From the NCBI GenBank assembly GCA_037129925.1, contig JBAXTZ010000002.1:53844-117843 (forward strand): 64,000 nt of DNA. Reading direction: 5' to 3'. The DNA is from JBAXTZ01 sp037129925 (GTDB lineage: Bacteria; Bacillota; Negativicutes; JBAXTZ01). Shown in pieces: positions 53,118-61,939 of the stretch. Numbering within the stretch: the stretch's first letter is position 1; every line of letters begins with the position of its first letter. The position numbers and the translations under genes are program-made. The notes beneath the pieces were generated by a model. The model was given only the letters and a program-made list of their open reading frames with translations, was not told the DNA's origin and ran no database searches.

Positions 53118-53462
53118 TGGTGGAGGCGAGGGGAGTCGAACCCCTGTCCGAAAGCATCACCACACGGTTTTCTCCAAGTTCAGGTTGTAATCAAATTTCG
53201 AACGAGGCACACCCACAACCAAGTATGTCCAATTCTACTCCCGAAAATTTCCTGACGATATACGGGTGTTTATCATCAGTAATCCCGCATAATGACCCTC
53301 AGCCGCGACAGCGGGAGTGAAGCGGTAGAGGGTTAACAGTGGTTAAGCTGCTAAAGCGTAATTATTTTTTGCGTTTAAATTGGTTCCACCGTATTACGGG
53401 CTGGTGGGATCCCGACTTGCTTACCGTGCCACAACCACTCCCGTCGAAACCAGTACGCCCCC
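53118..53462 (-). ncRNA. ssrA: tmRNA (SsrA)
   Basis: Transfer-messenger RNA that rescues stalled ribosomes. The 5' part reads GGGGGCGTACTGGTTTCGAC and the 3' part ends with TTCGACTCC and encoded CCA; the acceptor arms GGGGGCG and CGCCTCC pair with one G-U. The tag frame gives A-K-N-N-Y-A-L-A-A then TAA, with the alanine-rich end recognised by ClpXP-type proteases. Length is 345 bases. It follows smpB on the same strand, its protein partner. Confidence 0.95.
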
Positions 53463-53558
53463 GACAGTTAACAAATTTACGTGACAGATCAATTTGTTTA
53501 GTCTATACAGTAACACAAAAAAACATAAATATCAACAAAATCGACTATTCAAAATTGA

Positions 53559-54032
53559 CTAATCATCTCGATTGCCAGACTTTATTATTCTGGCGATATC
53601 GCGTTTGGCATCGCGTTCAGCGATATCTTGACGTTTATCGTGTTGCTTTTTACCGCTGGCGAGGGCGATTTCCACTTTGACTTTGCCGTGGGTAAAATAC
53701 ATCTTAAGCGGGACTAGTGTAAGTCCTTTTTCACGAGTTTTGCTAAACAATTTCAAAATCTCGCTTTTATGCATTAACAGCTTTCGTTCGCGTAGCGGCT
53801 CGTGATTATTTATGTTTCCTTGTTCATAAGGACTAATATGACAGCCATATAGAATGAGCTCCACCGCTTTATTAACCGCTACATGACTATCCTGGAGATT
53901 ACATTTTCCCTGCCTTAAACTCTTGACTTCGGTGCCGGTAAGTGCGATTCCGGTTTCGTATTTTTCGATAATATGATAATCGTGCCGGGCTTTACGATTC
54001 TCGGTGACAATCTTAATTTTATCAGTTTGCAT
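53559..54032 (-). CDS. smpB: SsrA-binding protein SmpB
   Basis: SmpB binds tmRNA and guides it into the stalled ribosome. The 157-residue protein has KIVTENRKARHDYHIIEKY, GIALTGTEVKSLRQGKCNL and the basic tail KKQHDKRQDIAERDAKRDIARI, all typical. The start at 54032 is set by GAGG on the minus strand; the frame is open further upstream but not SmpB-like. It is directly upstream of tmRNA. Confidence 0.95.
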   Translation of the reverse strand: MQTDKIKIVTENRKARHDYHIIEKYETGIALTGTEVKSLRQGKCNLQDSHVAVNKAVELILYGCHISPYEQGNINNHEPLRERKLLMHKSEILKLFSKTREKGLTLVPLKMYFTHGKVKVEIALASGKKQHDKRQDIAERDAKRDIARIIKSGNRDD

Positions 54033-54057
54033 GACAACCTCGCTAAATGTACTTGTC

Positions 54058-54130
54058 ATTATACCGCAATAAGCAAGCGATATAAATATATTTTTGGGTT
54101 TTTGAGGTTTATGATGCAAAGTCATAAAAT
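54058..54130. promoter_or_regulatory. Divergent promoters of smpB and the lipoprotein gene
   Basis: Minus strand: TATAAT (54058-54063) with a weak TTTATA (54081-54086) at 17 bases, 25 bases before smpB. Plus strand: TTGAGG (54102-54107), 17-base spacer, TAAAAT (54125-54130), 41 bases before the lipoprotein GTG. Confidence 0.5.
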
Positions 54131-54171
54131 ATTTGTTAAACTGTTTAGGAGAAATTTTGAGGAGATTGTAA

Positions 54172-55044
54172 GTGAAAAAAACTATTACGCTAATCTGTAT
54201 AGCGCTATCAATGCTGATTTTGGGTGGTTGCAACGATAGCGCATCGACCCCTATGAAACTGACGACTATGATTGATTATTCTGCGCCGTTGCAAAATGAA
54301 AACTATCAAAACTATCTGGGACGATTGATTGAGAGCCGTTCTTGTTACATTCAGTTGGTGCGCAACAAAGATGAGCAACCAAGCATGACTTCGGCAAACA
54401 TGCCGGTTATGGATACCTATTATCTCGATCACTCCCAAGGAATTCTGTCCAATTCGCAACAGCCTGGTGTAGGGCCTTATGCTAATAGCATGGTGATGTG
54501 GACAACAGAATATGGCAAATATGCCAATATTAACGACTCATATTATGACGAGGCAAACGTTGCGATAAAAGCCACCTATTTGGATGGATTGTTACGTGCT
54601 GCTGAAGACGTAATGAAGGATAAGAACTGGACAAATATAATTAATCAGTATATCACAACTTATCCAAGCGTTAATGATACAACAAGTGTGTTTTTGTTAA
54701 AAATTCGCTCGGACGTTAGTGAGGATATTTTTGTATCTTATGACGCAGGCGATGGCTCTATGGATGGGTTAGGCGATACGAGTGGTTATGACATGCAACT
54801 GGCACAAAATTATCAAGACAAAGTAACAGTTGTTCGCAAATATTTACTAAAACACGTATCAGCAATCGATGCCCAAGGTAACACTTTTTATCCAACTAAA
54901 CTATTTATTAAAGATCTAACTAGCGTTGTTATCGAGTTTCCGGCAGGAATAACGCCGACCAATTCGATGATAATATTAAAGCTCGATGGTTTGCAACATT
55001 TTGGCGGGAAAGATATTAATTGTGTTTGGCAGATTCGCCAATAG
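54172..55044 (+). CDS. Hypothetical lipoprotein
   Basis: A 290-residue protein with a lipoprotein signal (KKTITLICIALSMLILGGC, lipobox LGGC), so it should be lipidated after LspA cleavage. The mature part is polar and aromatic-rich, with no metal or catalytic motif I recognise; it has YDEANVAIKATYLDGLL and a C-terminal SSVVIEFPAGITP-like strand region (TSVVIEFPAGITPTNS). GTG 54172 follows GAGGAG. It faces the yneA-like gene and overlaps it by 29 bases at the stop codons. I cannot assign a function. Confidence 0.75.
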   Translation: MKKTITLICIALSMLILGGCNDSASTPMKLTTMIDYSAPLQNENYQNYLGRLIESRSCYIQLVRNKDEQPSMTSANMPVMDTYYLDHSQGILSNSQQPGVGPYANSMVMWTTEYGKYANINDSYYDEANVAIKATYLDGLLRAAEDVMKDKNWTNIINQYITTYPSVNDTTSVFLLKIRSDVSEDIFVSYDAGDGSMDGLGDTSGYDMQLAQNYQDKVTVVRKYLLKHVSAIDAQGNTFYPTKLFIKDLTSVVIEFPAGITPTNSMIILKLDGLQHFGGKDINCVWQIRQ

Positions 55045-55381
55045 GTATCCGCAATTCCTGACCTGGAGTCAGGCTATAGTTGCCATCTAAATTATTCAAC
55101 TCCGCGATTTGATGAATAAAAACTTGGATATTAGTGTTGTTGTCACAATGTCGCTCGGCGATTGTCCACAAAGTGTCCCCGCGTTTTACGGTTTCGTTGG
55201 TGCAAACAGTAGCTTCATCCTGCGACTTATAAGAGAACGCTAATGATGTCATAATTCCCATAACATAACCGATTATCACCAAAGCTACAATTACGAAAAA
55301 TATCCGTCCGTTTTTTTTGACGCGTCGTCTGGTAACAGGTGACGCGTTTCTCGTTGGGTTAGCTAAAAAAATACTTGTCAT
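55016..55381 (-). CDS. yneA: YneA-like LysM membrane protein, SOS cell-division inhibitor candidate
   Basis: A 121-residue protein with a membrane helix (IFFVIVALVIIGYVMGIMTSLAF) and a C-terminal LysM domain (VKRGDTLWTIAERHCDNNTNI, LTPGQELRIPI). It is divergent from lexA, as YneA is in Bacillus, where YneA blocks division during the SOS response. Its promoter TTGACG (55448-55453)-17-TATGAT (55425-55430) on the minus strand lies between two LexA boxes. Length and topology match YneA; the C-terminal sequence does not prove activity. It overlaps the facing lipoprotein gene by 29 bases. Confidence 0.78.
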   Translation of the reverse strand: MTSIFLANPTRNASPVTRRRVKKNGRIFFVIVALVIIGYVMGIMTSLAFSYKSQDEATVCTNETVKRGDTLWTIAERHCDNNTNIQVFIHQIAELNNLDGNYSLTPGQELRIPIGESAKHN

Positions 55382-55397
55382 TTTATTTCCCTCCTAC

Positions 55398-55475
55398 TTG
55401 CGCGAAATTATGTTCGTTGGTATAATCATAGCAGATACAATAATCAGCGTCAACTAAAAAACGAAAAAATGTTCG
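55398..55475. promoter_or_regulatory. Divergent lexA/yneA promoters with two LexA boxes
   Basis: LexA (Cheo-type) boxes CGAAATTATGTTCG (55403-55416) and CGAAAAAATGTTCG (55462-55475) each match CGAAC-N4-GTTCG at all but one position. Plus-strand promoter for lexA: TTGCGC (55398-55403), 17 bases, TATAAT (55421-55426), with box 1 in its spacer. Minus-strand promoter for yneA: TTGACG (55448-55453) to TATGAT (55425-55430). Box 2 lies just before the lexA ribosome site. Autoregulation and SOS control of both genes follow. Confidence 0.85.
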
Positions 55476-55486
55476 CAGGAGGATAA

Positions 55487-56113
55487 ATGGGACGGAAAAA
55501 AAATATTGATATAAGTGAAAAGCAACAGCAAATTCTTAATTTTATTATTGAAGAAAAGCAAACAATTGGTATTGTCCCTTCAATTCGTGAGATTTGTGAT
55601 GCTTGTAAACTTAGTTCAACAGCCACGGTGCATACGCATTTAGCTAAGTTAAAGCAATTTGGCTATTTAAAATTCGAAAATGGCAAAAAACGATCTTTGC
55701 AGCTGTCCAATGAGTTGAGCGAGACGTTTGAACGAACAGTTCTAGTCCCGTTAGTTGGTAATGTAACTGCCGGTCAACCGATAACAGCGGTAGAGAACAT
55801 TGAAGAGCAGTTTAGATTGCCCATCGGTCTGATTGGTAAAGAGTCTGATTTATTCATGTTAAAAATTCAGGGCGACAGCATGGTGAATGCTGGAATCATA
55901 GACGGTGACCTGATAATTGTGCAGAAAAGTCAATCAGCCAATAATGGCGACATTGTTGTAGCGTTGGTAAATGATGATGAAGCCACAGTTAAAAGATTCT
56001 ACCGTGAAAGCAACCGTGTACGGTTGCAACCGGAAAACGACCATATGCCAGCTATGTATTTTGAGACTATTTCATTAATTGGCAAGGTTGTAGGCTTGTA
56101 CCGAAGCATCTAG
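55487..56113 (+). CDS. lexA: SOS repressor LexA
   Basis: Repressor of the SOS regulon. The 208-residue protein has an N-terminal winged helix-turn-helix (QQQILNFIIEEKQTIGIVPSIREICDA, TATVHTHLAKLK) and a C-terminal S24 self-cleavage domain: Ala-Gly cleavage site in GNVTAGQPI, nucleophile in GDSMVNAG and catalytic Lys in EATVKRFYRE. GCAGGAGGA precedes ATG 55487. Its promoter carries its own boxes. Confidence 0.96.
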   Translation: MGRKKNIDISEKQQQILNFIIEEKQTIGIVPSIREICDACKLSSTATVHTHLAKLKQFGYLKFENGKKRSLQLSNELSETFERTVLVPLVGNVTAGQPITAVENIEEQFRLPIGLIGKESDLFMLKIQGDSMVNAGIIDGDLIIVQKSQSANNGDIVVALVNDDEATVKRFYRESNRVRLQPENDHMPAMYFETISLIGKVVGLYRSI

Positions 56114-56134
56114 GACAAAATACGAATAATTAGC

Positions 56135-56172
56135 AAGAAGAATTTCTTTTCGGAGAAATTCTTCTTTTTTTG
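56135..56172 (+). terminator. Terminator after lexA
   Basis: 13-bp stem AAGAAGAATTTCT/AGAAATTCTTCTT around TTTCGG, then six or more T residues. Confidence 0.85.
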
Positions 56173-56218
56173 CAGGTAATTGTTGATTTGTGACGAATAT
56201 ATATAGTCAGGAGAGTGA

Positions 56219-57373
56219 ATGATGAAAAAGAAATACGTTGTCGAAATAATATTGTTTATTTCATATGTATTGTTTGCAATGTCCTGGGTAGCTTGTACTC
56301 AGTTCATGGGGAACATTATGAAGGATATGGGAGTGAGTGGATACACAGCCGCCAGTTTTCTAAGTACCGTATTAACCTTTGCCAAGATTATTGGTACTGC
56401 GGTAGCGGCATGGACGGTAATCAAACTTGGCTTGAGAAACGCGGTTACTATGGCAGGAATACTGATGTGTGTCAGTATTTTGACGCCATATGCCCCAAAT
56501 TATCCGATTCTATTGATCTCGCGTTTTCTGGTTGGTTTGGGCGGCGCCTTGCTTATCGTTTATTTCAACCCGATCGTATTTAAATTATTTGCAGCAAAAG
56601 AGCGTCCGGTAATAAACGGAATGAACGCTATTGCTTTTAATCTCGGTACCGCATTGATGATGTATTTGGGCGGATCAATGATGGAAGCCTTTTCAACGTG
56701 GCGAGGGGTATTAACTGCCTTATCGCTCGTTTCCGTGTTAATGTTGATATTATGGCTGATATTTGGGACGATTTCTGAAGAGAAAAATCTTACGATAGCT
56801 GCTAAAGAAGAAGATAAATACCGGTTTATCGACGGATTAAAAGAGCCTTTTAACTGGGTGTTTATGCTGACCTATTCCGGCTTATTGGCATTCTATATCG
56901 TTTTGTTCACTTTCTATCCCCAAGCCGGTATTTCTCAAACCAAGGTTGTCATTTTGATGGGGATTGTCGGGGCGATTTGCGGCATGGTTTACTCCAGCAA
57001 ATATTCAAAGCGGATTCCAATAATCAGAATATCCGGTATTATCCAGTTAATTTCGATAGTCGCTCTAAGTTTTTTCAACAGTGTTCCCGGTGTCGGGTTA
57101 GCAAGCGCCATTGTACTGGGATTCTTCCTGTTCTTTCCGATGTCGGCTTATGTGACTTTAGCGCAAGAACAACCGGGAATGACAGCGCGAAAAATATCGG
57201 TAACCTTTAGTATATTTTGGTCGGGAAGTTATGTAATGGCGACAATCGCTCCGACGATATTTGCGAAAATCGTTGATGTCAGTAGCGGCAACTTTTTCTA
57301 CGCATTTGTTTTCATTACGGCGCTTGAGGCAAGTTTCTTTATTGGCTCGTTTTTTCTTACTGATAAAAAATAG
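56219..57373 (+). CDS. MFS transporter
   Basis: A 384-residue major facilitator with about twelve hydrophobic segments. The half-helix motif LRNAVTMAGILMCVSILTPY and the signature RFLVGLGGALLIVYFNPI after TM4-5 are typical, with a cytoplasmic loop EEKNLTIAAKEEDKYRFIDG before TM7. AGGAG lies before ATG 56219. It ends nine bases before the esterase gene, with which it is probably co-transcribed. Substrate unknown; a carboxylate or ester-linked compound would fit the neighbours but this is inference. Confidence 0.85.
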   Translation: MMKKKYVVEIILFISYVLFAMSWVACTQFMGNIMKDMGVSGYTAASFLSTVLTFAKIIGTAVAAWTVIKLGLRNAVTMAGILMCVSILTPYAPNYPILLISRFLVGLGGALLIVYFNPIVFKLFAAKERPVINGMNAIAFNLGTALMMYLGGSMMEAFSTWRGVLTALSLVSVLMLILWLIFGTISEEKNLTIAAKEEDKYRFIDGLKEPFNWVFMLTYSGLLAFYIVLFTFYPQAGISQTKVVILMGIVGAICGMVYSSKYSKRIPIIRISGIIQLISIVALSFFNSVPGVGLASAIVLGFFLFFPMSAYVTLAQEQPGMTARKISVTFSIFWSGSYVMATIAPTIFAKIVDVSSGNFFYAFVFITALEASFFIGSFFLTDKK

Positions 57374-57382
57374 GAGGATGCC

Positions 57383-58330
57383 ATGGGAGTCCGGCTGGAA
57401 ATTCAAAATCTGCTCGATAATATTGAAACTATAAAACCGATTTTGAAGAAAAACAATTTCAAAATGAATGCGGTTAATGCCCGCGAGGGACTGGAAAACC
57501 TTACTCGAATATATGTAACGGACTATGATAAGCAGCTTTTTACTATTGATGATATTGTCGTTCATGGCAAATATGACATTCCGATCCGTATATATATACC
57601 CGAACAAGAAAAAAAACTTCCTGTTGCTTGTTTTATTCATGGTGGCGGGCATATGTGTGGCGGAATAACTGTGTACGATAAAATTTGTCGCAAACTTGCG
57701 CGTGCAACAAATCACATAATCGTAGCGCCGGAATATCGTCTAAGCCCAGAATGGCCATACCCCTATGGGATTAACGATTGCATCGCTGCTATGCTTGGGA
57801 TTGCTACGGTACTGACCGAGCGTAACATTGCATTTTCAGAGGGCGGGATAAAGTTGATCGGCGATAGTGGCGGCGCGGCGATTTGTGCCAGCATCTGCAT
57901 GTCAGAGATGAACATTTCCGAACTGCTGATTACAAGAATGTCGTTAGTCTATCCGTCGTTGGATTACACCTTGACTTCAGATTCTTTGAAAAAATATGGC
58001 AACGGCTTCCTGTTGGAAACAGATAAAATTAAGTGGTATTTTGATAAGTATTTCCAAAAAAATGAAAACCGGCAACAGGTTTCACCATTATATAACGCGA
58101 TTCCGGAAAACATGCCGCCAACGCAGATAATCTTGGCGGATCACGATCCGCTATATGATGAGGGCTGGGAATACGCAAAAAAACTAAATGATTGCGGTGT
58201 AGCATCCGAATGTATTAGTATAAAAGGTGTGGTTCACGCCTATTTGATGCTCGAAAATTTGTGTCGTGAAGAGTGCGACCAGACCTACCAGGAAATCAGC
58301 CGATTTTTGAATGGAGATGAAAAGCAATGA
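57383..58330 (+). CDS. Alpha/beta-hydrolase of the HSL/esterase family
   Basis: A 315-residue serine hydrolase of the hormone-sensitive lipase family. It has the oxyanion motif HGGGHMCGG, the nucleophile motif GDSGGA (Ser at about 161), an Asp in LADHDPLYDEG and the His in VVHAYLM. Such enzymes cleave short-chain esters. AGGAGG before ATG 57383; the stop overlaps the CoA-transferase ATG. The context suggests an ester of a hydroxy acid or an oligomer of 3-hydroxybutyrate as a possible substrate, which is an inference. Confidence 0.88.
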   Translation: MGVRLEIQNLLDNIETIKPILKKNNFKMNAVNAREGLENLTRIYVTDYDKQLFTIDDIVVHGKYDIPIRIYIPEQEKKLPVACFIHGGGHMCGGITVYDKICRKLARATNHIIVAPEYRLSPEWPYPYGINDCIAAMLGIATVLTERNIAFSEGGIKLIGDSGGAAICASICMSEMNISELLITRMSLVYPSLDYTLTSDSLKKYGNGFLLETDKIKWYFDKYFQKNENRQQVSPLYNAIPENMPPTQIILADHDPLYDEGWEYAKKLNDCGVASECISIKGVVHAYLMLENLCREECDQTYQEISRFLNGDEKQ

Positions 58331-59880
58331 AATTACTGACAGCTGACCAGGCAGTTAGCCAAATTAAAGATAATGACGTAATTGTCACCAGTGGTTTTGT
58401 CGGATGCGGCCATCCTGAGGCGTTAACAACGGCTTTGGAAAAGCGGTTTTTAGCGGAAAATCACCCGCAAAACTTGACGTTGATGTATTGCGCCGGCCAA
58501 GGTGACGGCAACGACAAGGGGCTGAATCATCTCGGTCACGCCGGATTGTTAAAACGAGTTATTGGCGGCCATTGGAATTTGGCGCCGAAAATCGGTAAAC
58601 TGGCAACCGAAAACAAAATTGAAGCCTATAATTTTCCGCAGGGTACACTAGCGCAATGGTTTCGCGCCATTGCCGGCAAAAAGCCTGGCGTGATAACCAA
58701 GGTCGGTTTGGAAACGTTTGTTGACCCTCGGGTTGAAGGCGGCAAGCTTAATTCAGCAACCACAGAGGATCTCGTAGAAGTAATGAATCTCGATGGTGAG
58801 GAGTGGCTGCGTTATAAGCCGTTTCCTGTACAGGTAGCGCTATTGCGCGGTACTAGCTCAGATGAACACGGAAATATAACAATTGAGCGGGAAGCCGTTT
58901 CTTTGGAAAACTTGTCTATCGCGCAGGCGGTGAAAAATTCCGGAGGCATTGTTATCGTTCAGGTCGAACGCGTCGTTACAGCCAATACGTTGCCGCCGAT
59001 GAATGTTAAAATTCCCGGGATAATTGTTGATTTTGTCGTAGTTGTTGAAGCGCTGGAATTACATATGCAAACATTTTCCGAGCAATATAACCCGGCATAT
59101 AGCGGAGAAATCCGGGTGCCGCTGCATACTATGGAAAAAATGCAGTTGGATGAACGAAAAATTATTGCCCGACGCGCGGCTATGGAATTAATCCCCGAAG
59201 CAATAGTTAATCTCGGTATTGGTGTTCCGGAAGGCGTCGCTATGGTAGCGAACGAAGAAGGAGTTGGGCATCATCTGACGCTGACTATCGAAGCCGGGCC
59301 AATCGGCGGAGTGCCTGCCGGTGGTTTGAGTTTTGGCGCATCCACCAACCCCGAAGCGATAATAGATCAACCTTACCAATTCGATTTTTACGATGGCGGC
59401 GGTTTGGATATTGCCTTTTTGGGTTTAGCAGAAACTGATGTTCAAGGAAATATCAATGTCAGCAAGTTTAAAGGCCGGGTTGCCGGTTGTGGTGGTTTTA
59501 TCAACATCAGTCAAAACACAAAAAAAGTTGTATTTTGTGGAACATTCACTGCTGGTGGTTTGAAGATAAAACTAGTCGACGGTCAACTGTGCATCATCAA
59601 TGAGGGGCGGCTGAAGAAATTCAAACAACAGGCGGAACAGATTACTTTTAGCGGGGACTATGCTGTTAAAACTGGTCAAAATGCGCTGTACGTTACCGAA
59701 CGGGCAGTGTTTCGCCTGACCATAAAGGGAATGGAACTTATCGAAATAGCGCCCGGAATAGATTTGGAACGGGATATTTTGCAACAGATGGAGTTTGTGC
59801 CGTTGATTTCGCCAGAATTAAAGTTAATGGATAGCAGCATCTTTATTGAACAGCCGATGAAATTAGTGTTAGGCACGTAA
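58327..59880 (+). CDS. Acyl-CoA:carboxylate CoA-transferase (fused alpha-beta, acetoacetate type)
   Basis: Family I CoA-transferase with both subunits in one 517-residue chain, as in succinyl-CoA:3-ketoacid CoA-transferase (SCOT) and the Clostridium acetoacetate enzymes. The N-terminal half has VTSGFVGCGHPEALTTALEKRF; the C-terminal half begins near DERKIIARRAAMELI and contains VNLGIGVPEGVAMVANEEG and GGLSFGAS, and the glutamate expected at EAGPIGGVPAGG is present (TIEAGPIG). It transfers CoA between acyl donors and acetoacetate or similar acids. It overlaps the esterase gene by four bases. Confidence 0.88.
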   Translation: MKLLTADQAVSQIKDNDVIVTSGFVGCGHPEALTTALEKRFLAENHPQNLTLMYCAGQGDGNDKGLNHLGHAGLLKRVIGGHWNLAPKIGKLATENKIEAYNFPQGTLAQWFRAIAGKKPGVITKVGLETFVDPRVEGGKLNSATTEDLVEVMNLDGEEWLRYKPFPVQVALLRGTSSDEHGNITIEREAVSLENLSIAQAVKNSGGIVIVQVERVVTANTLPPMNVKIPGIIVDFVVVVEALELHMQTFSEQYNPAYSGEIRVPLHTMEKMQLDERKIIARRAAMELIPEAIVNLGIGVPEGVAMVANEEGVGHHLTLTIEAGPIGGVPAGGLSFGASTNPEAIIDQPYQFDFYDGGGLDIAFLGLAETDVQGNINVSKFKGRVAGCGGFINISQNTKKVVFCGTFTAGGLKIKLVDGQLCIINEGRLKKFKQQAEQITFSGDYAVKTGQNALYVTERAVFRLTIKGMELIEIAPGIDLERDILQQMEFVPLISPELKLMDSSIFIEQPMKLVLGT

Positions 59881-59924
59881 AAACAAGTGAGTAAATAAAT
59901 ATATAAAGTTCCGCTGGTTTTTAG

Positions 59925-59930
59925 TATAAT
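59925..59930 (+). promoter_or_regulatory. Possible promoter -10 before the thiolase gene
   Basis: TATAAT at 59925-59930 lies 46 bases before the start; the upstream region has no clear -35, so this is tentative. Confidence 0.35.
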
Positions 59931-59976
59931 TGGGCTGTTAAAAGTTTAAATCGAATCAGGTAAAGGAGAATAAACT

Positions 59977-61155
59977 ATGCGTAAGGCAGTAATCGTCAGT
60001 GCAACCCGTACCGCAGTGGGCAGTTTTGGTGGAAGCCTAGCTTCGCTTTCAGCTGTAGAATTAGGCACTATCGTAGTCAAAAGCGCTTTGGAGCGTGCCG
60101 GTGTGGCTCCGGAATTGGTCGAAGAAATTATCTTTGGTAACGTTTTGCAGGCCGGTCTTGGTCAAAATCCGGCACGTCAGGCAGCGCTTAAGGCTGGTAT
60201 TCCTCAGGAATCAACAGCGTTCACAGTTAATAAACTGTGTGGTTCGGGATTAAAATCCGTAGCGTTGGCAGCACAAGCTATCGCGGCCGGCGATGCCGAC
60301 ATTATTATGGCAGGCGGTATGGAGAGCATGACTAATGCGCCATACTTGGCACAAACAGCCCGTTGGGGCAGTAAAATGGGCGACGTTAAACTAGTCGACA
60401 GTTTATTGCGTGACGGCTTGGTGTGCGCACTTAATAATTATCATATGGGAGTTACCGCAGAAAACATCGCGGCAAAATATGGCGTTACCCGGGCTGATCA
60501 GGATAACCTAGCGCTTGCTTCGCAACAAAAAACTGAACGGGCAATTAAGGATGGTTCATTCCAAAAAGAAATCACACCGATCGTGATAAAATCCCGCAAG
60601 GGTGAAACCGTTTTTGCGACCGACGAATTTCCCCGTGCTGGAACTACGATTGAAGCGTTGACGAAATTGCGTCCGGCATTTAATAAAGAAGGTTCGGTTA
60701 CTGCCGGTAACGCTTCGGGAATAAACGACGGTGCGGCAGCAATTTTGGTTATGAGTGAAGAAAAAGCACTCGAACTTGGCTTGAAACCGTTGGCACGGAT
60801 AGTAGCTTACGCCTCCGGAGGAGTTGACCCGTCGATTATGGGTATGGGCCCGGTGCCAGCAGTGCGCAAGGCGCTGAAAAAAGCCGGTATGACTATCGCG
60901 GATATTGACTTAATTGAAGCAAACGAAGCTTTTGCCGTCCAATTTTTGGCAGTCGGGAAAGAGTTGGGTTTTGATACTGCCAAAGTAAATGTCAATGGCG
61001 GCGCAATTGCCATTGGTCATCCAATCGGCGCGAGCGGCGCACGGATATTAGTTACGCTGTTGCACGCACTCGAGGCCCATGACAAGAAAATCGGACTGGC
61101 AACATTATGTATCGGCGGCGGCCAAGGTACGGCTGTAATCGTCGAACGAATATAG
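59977..61155 (+). CDS. Acetyl-CoA C-acetyltransferase (thiolase)
   Basis: Degradative or biosynthetic thiolase linking two acetyl-CoA to acetoacetyl-CoA. The 392-residue protein has KLCGSGLKSVALAAQAI with the nucleophile Cys, the NEAFAVQFLAV segment, GGAIAIGHPIGASGARILV and the last catalytic motif LCIGGGQGTAVIVER. It follows the CoA-transferase by 96 bases and precedes the SDR by 13. The set (CoA-transferase, thiolase, reductase, permease) fits acetoacetate/3-hydroxybutyrate metabolism. Confidence 0.93.
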   Translation: MRKAVIVSATRTAVGSFGGSLASLSAVELGTIVVKSALERAGVAPELVEEIIFGNVLQAGLGQNPARQAALKAGIPQESTAFTVNKLCGSGLKSVALAAQAIAAGDADIIMAGGMESMTNAPYLAQTARWGSKMGDVKLVDSLLRDGLVCALNNYHMGVTAENIAAKYGVTRADQDNLALASQQKTERAIKDGSFQKEITPIVIKSRKGETVFATDEFPRAGTTIEALTKLRPAFNKEGSVTAGNASGINDGAAAILVMSEEKALELGLKPLARIVAYASGGVDPSIMGMGPVPAVRKALKKAGMTIADIDLIEANEAFAVQFLAVGKELGFDTAKVNVNGGAIAIGHPIGASGARILVTLLHALEAHDKKIGLATLCIGGGQGTAVIVERI

Positions 61156-61168
61156 AGAGGTTTTGAAA

Positions 61169-61909
61169 ATGCGAGGATTAAAAGATAAAGTTGTAATCAT
61201 CACCGGCGGAGCGGCCGGAATCGGCAAGGCTACCGCTCTGCGTTTAGCCGAAGAAGGCGCCAAAATTGTTATCGCTGATTTTTCCGACGGTGGCCAGGCA
61301 GTAAGCGAAATCGAAGCGCTTGGAAGCAAAGCGGTTTATGTAAAAGTTAACGTAGCCGATCAGGCCAGCACTATCCAAATGGCTAAGACTGCAATCGACG
61401 CTTTTGGGCGAATAGATGTGTTAATCAACAATGCCGGAATAACCAAAGATGCAACAATGAAAAAAATGACTTTGGATGCGTTTCAGGCAGTAATCGATGT
61501 CAATCTCACCGGCGTATTTAACTGCACGTCCGCAGTGTTGCCCTACTTGCTTGAGCAAAAAAGCGGCGCGGTATTGACGACGACTTCCGTAGTTGGCTTG
61601 TACGGCAATTTTGGTCAAACCAACTACGCTGCAAGTAAATGGGGCGTAATCGGCATGACCAAGTCCTGGGCAAAAGAAATGGCGAAAACCGGAATTCGCT
61701 TTAATTGCGTAGCGCCCGGGTTCGTCGCAACGGAAATGGTCAAGAAAATCCCTCAGGAAGTATTGGATGCGAAAATAATTATCAAAATTCCGGCGGCTCG
61801 TCTGGGTGAGCCGGAAGAAATTGCGGCAGCGTTCGCCTTTTTGGCATCAGATGATGCGAAATATATTAACGGAACCGTGCTAAGTGTTGATGGAGCTTGT
61901 ACTCTGTAA
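61169..61909 (+). CDS. Short-chain dehydrogenase/reductase (3-oxoacyl or 3-hydroxybutyrate type)
   Basis: A 246-residue SDR. It has the cofactor motif TGGAAGIGKATA, NNAGIT, the catalytic Ser (TTTSVVG), YxxxK (YAASKWGV) and the late VAPGFVATEM. The N-terminal motif suits NAD(P). Likely roles are acetoacetyl-CoA or 3-oxoacyl reductase, or 3-hydroxybutyrate dehydrogenase; the sequence does not separate these, but the thiolase-permease neighbours favour a hydroxybutyrate role. ATG 61169 is chosen with GAGAGG eight bases upstream; a TTG at 61163 is possible. Confidence 0.85.
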   Translation: MRGLKDKVVIITGGAAGIGKATALRLAEEGAKIVIADFSDGGQAVSEIEALGSKAVYVKVNVADQASTIQMAKTAIDAFGRIDVLINNAGITKDATMKKMTLDAFQAVIDVNLTGVFNCTSAVLPYLLEQKSGAVLTTTSVVGLYGNFGQTNYAASKWGVIGMTKSWAKEMAKTGIRFNCVAPGFVATEMVKKIPQEVLDAKIIIKIPAARLGEPEEIAAAFAFLASDDAKYINGTVLSVDGACTL

Positions 61910-61939
61910 CAATTTCAAAGCCATTTACGAGGGGTGTTT

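Noticed and set aside
53117..53680. Short open frames over the tmRNA locus
   Set aside because: They lie in the tmRNA sequence, which is supported by paired ends, tag frame and smpB linkage.
57158..57715. 185-residue minus-strand frame across the MFS-esterase junction
   Set aside because: Lies over two well-supported plus-strand genes and has low-complexity, Lys/Arg- and Asn-rich sequence.
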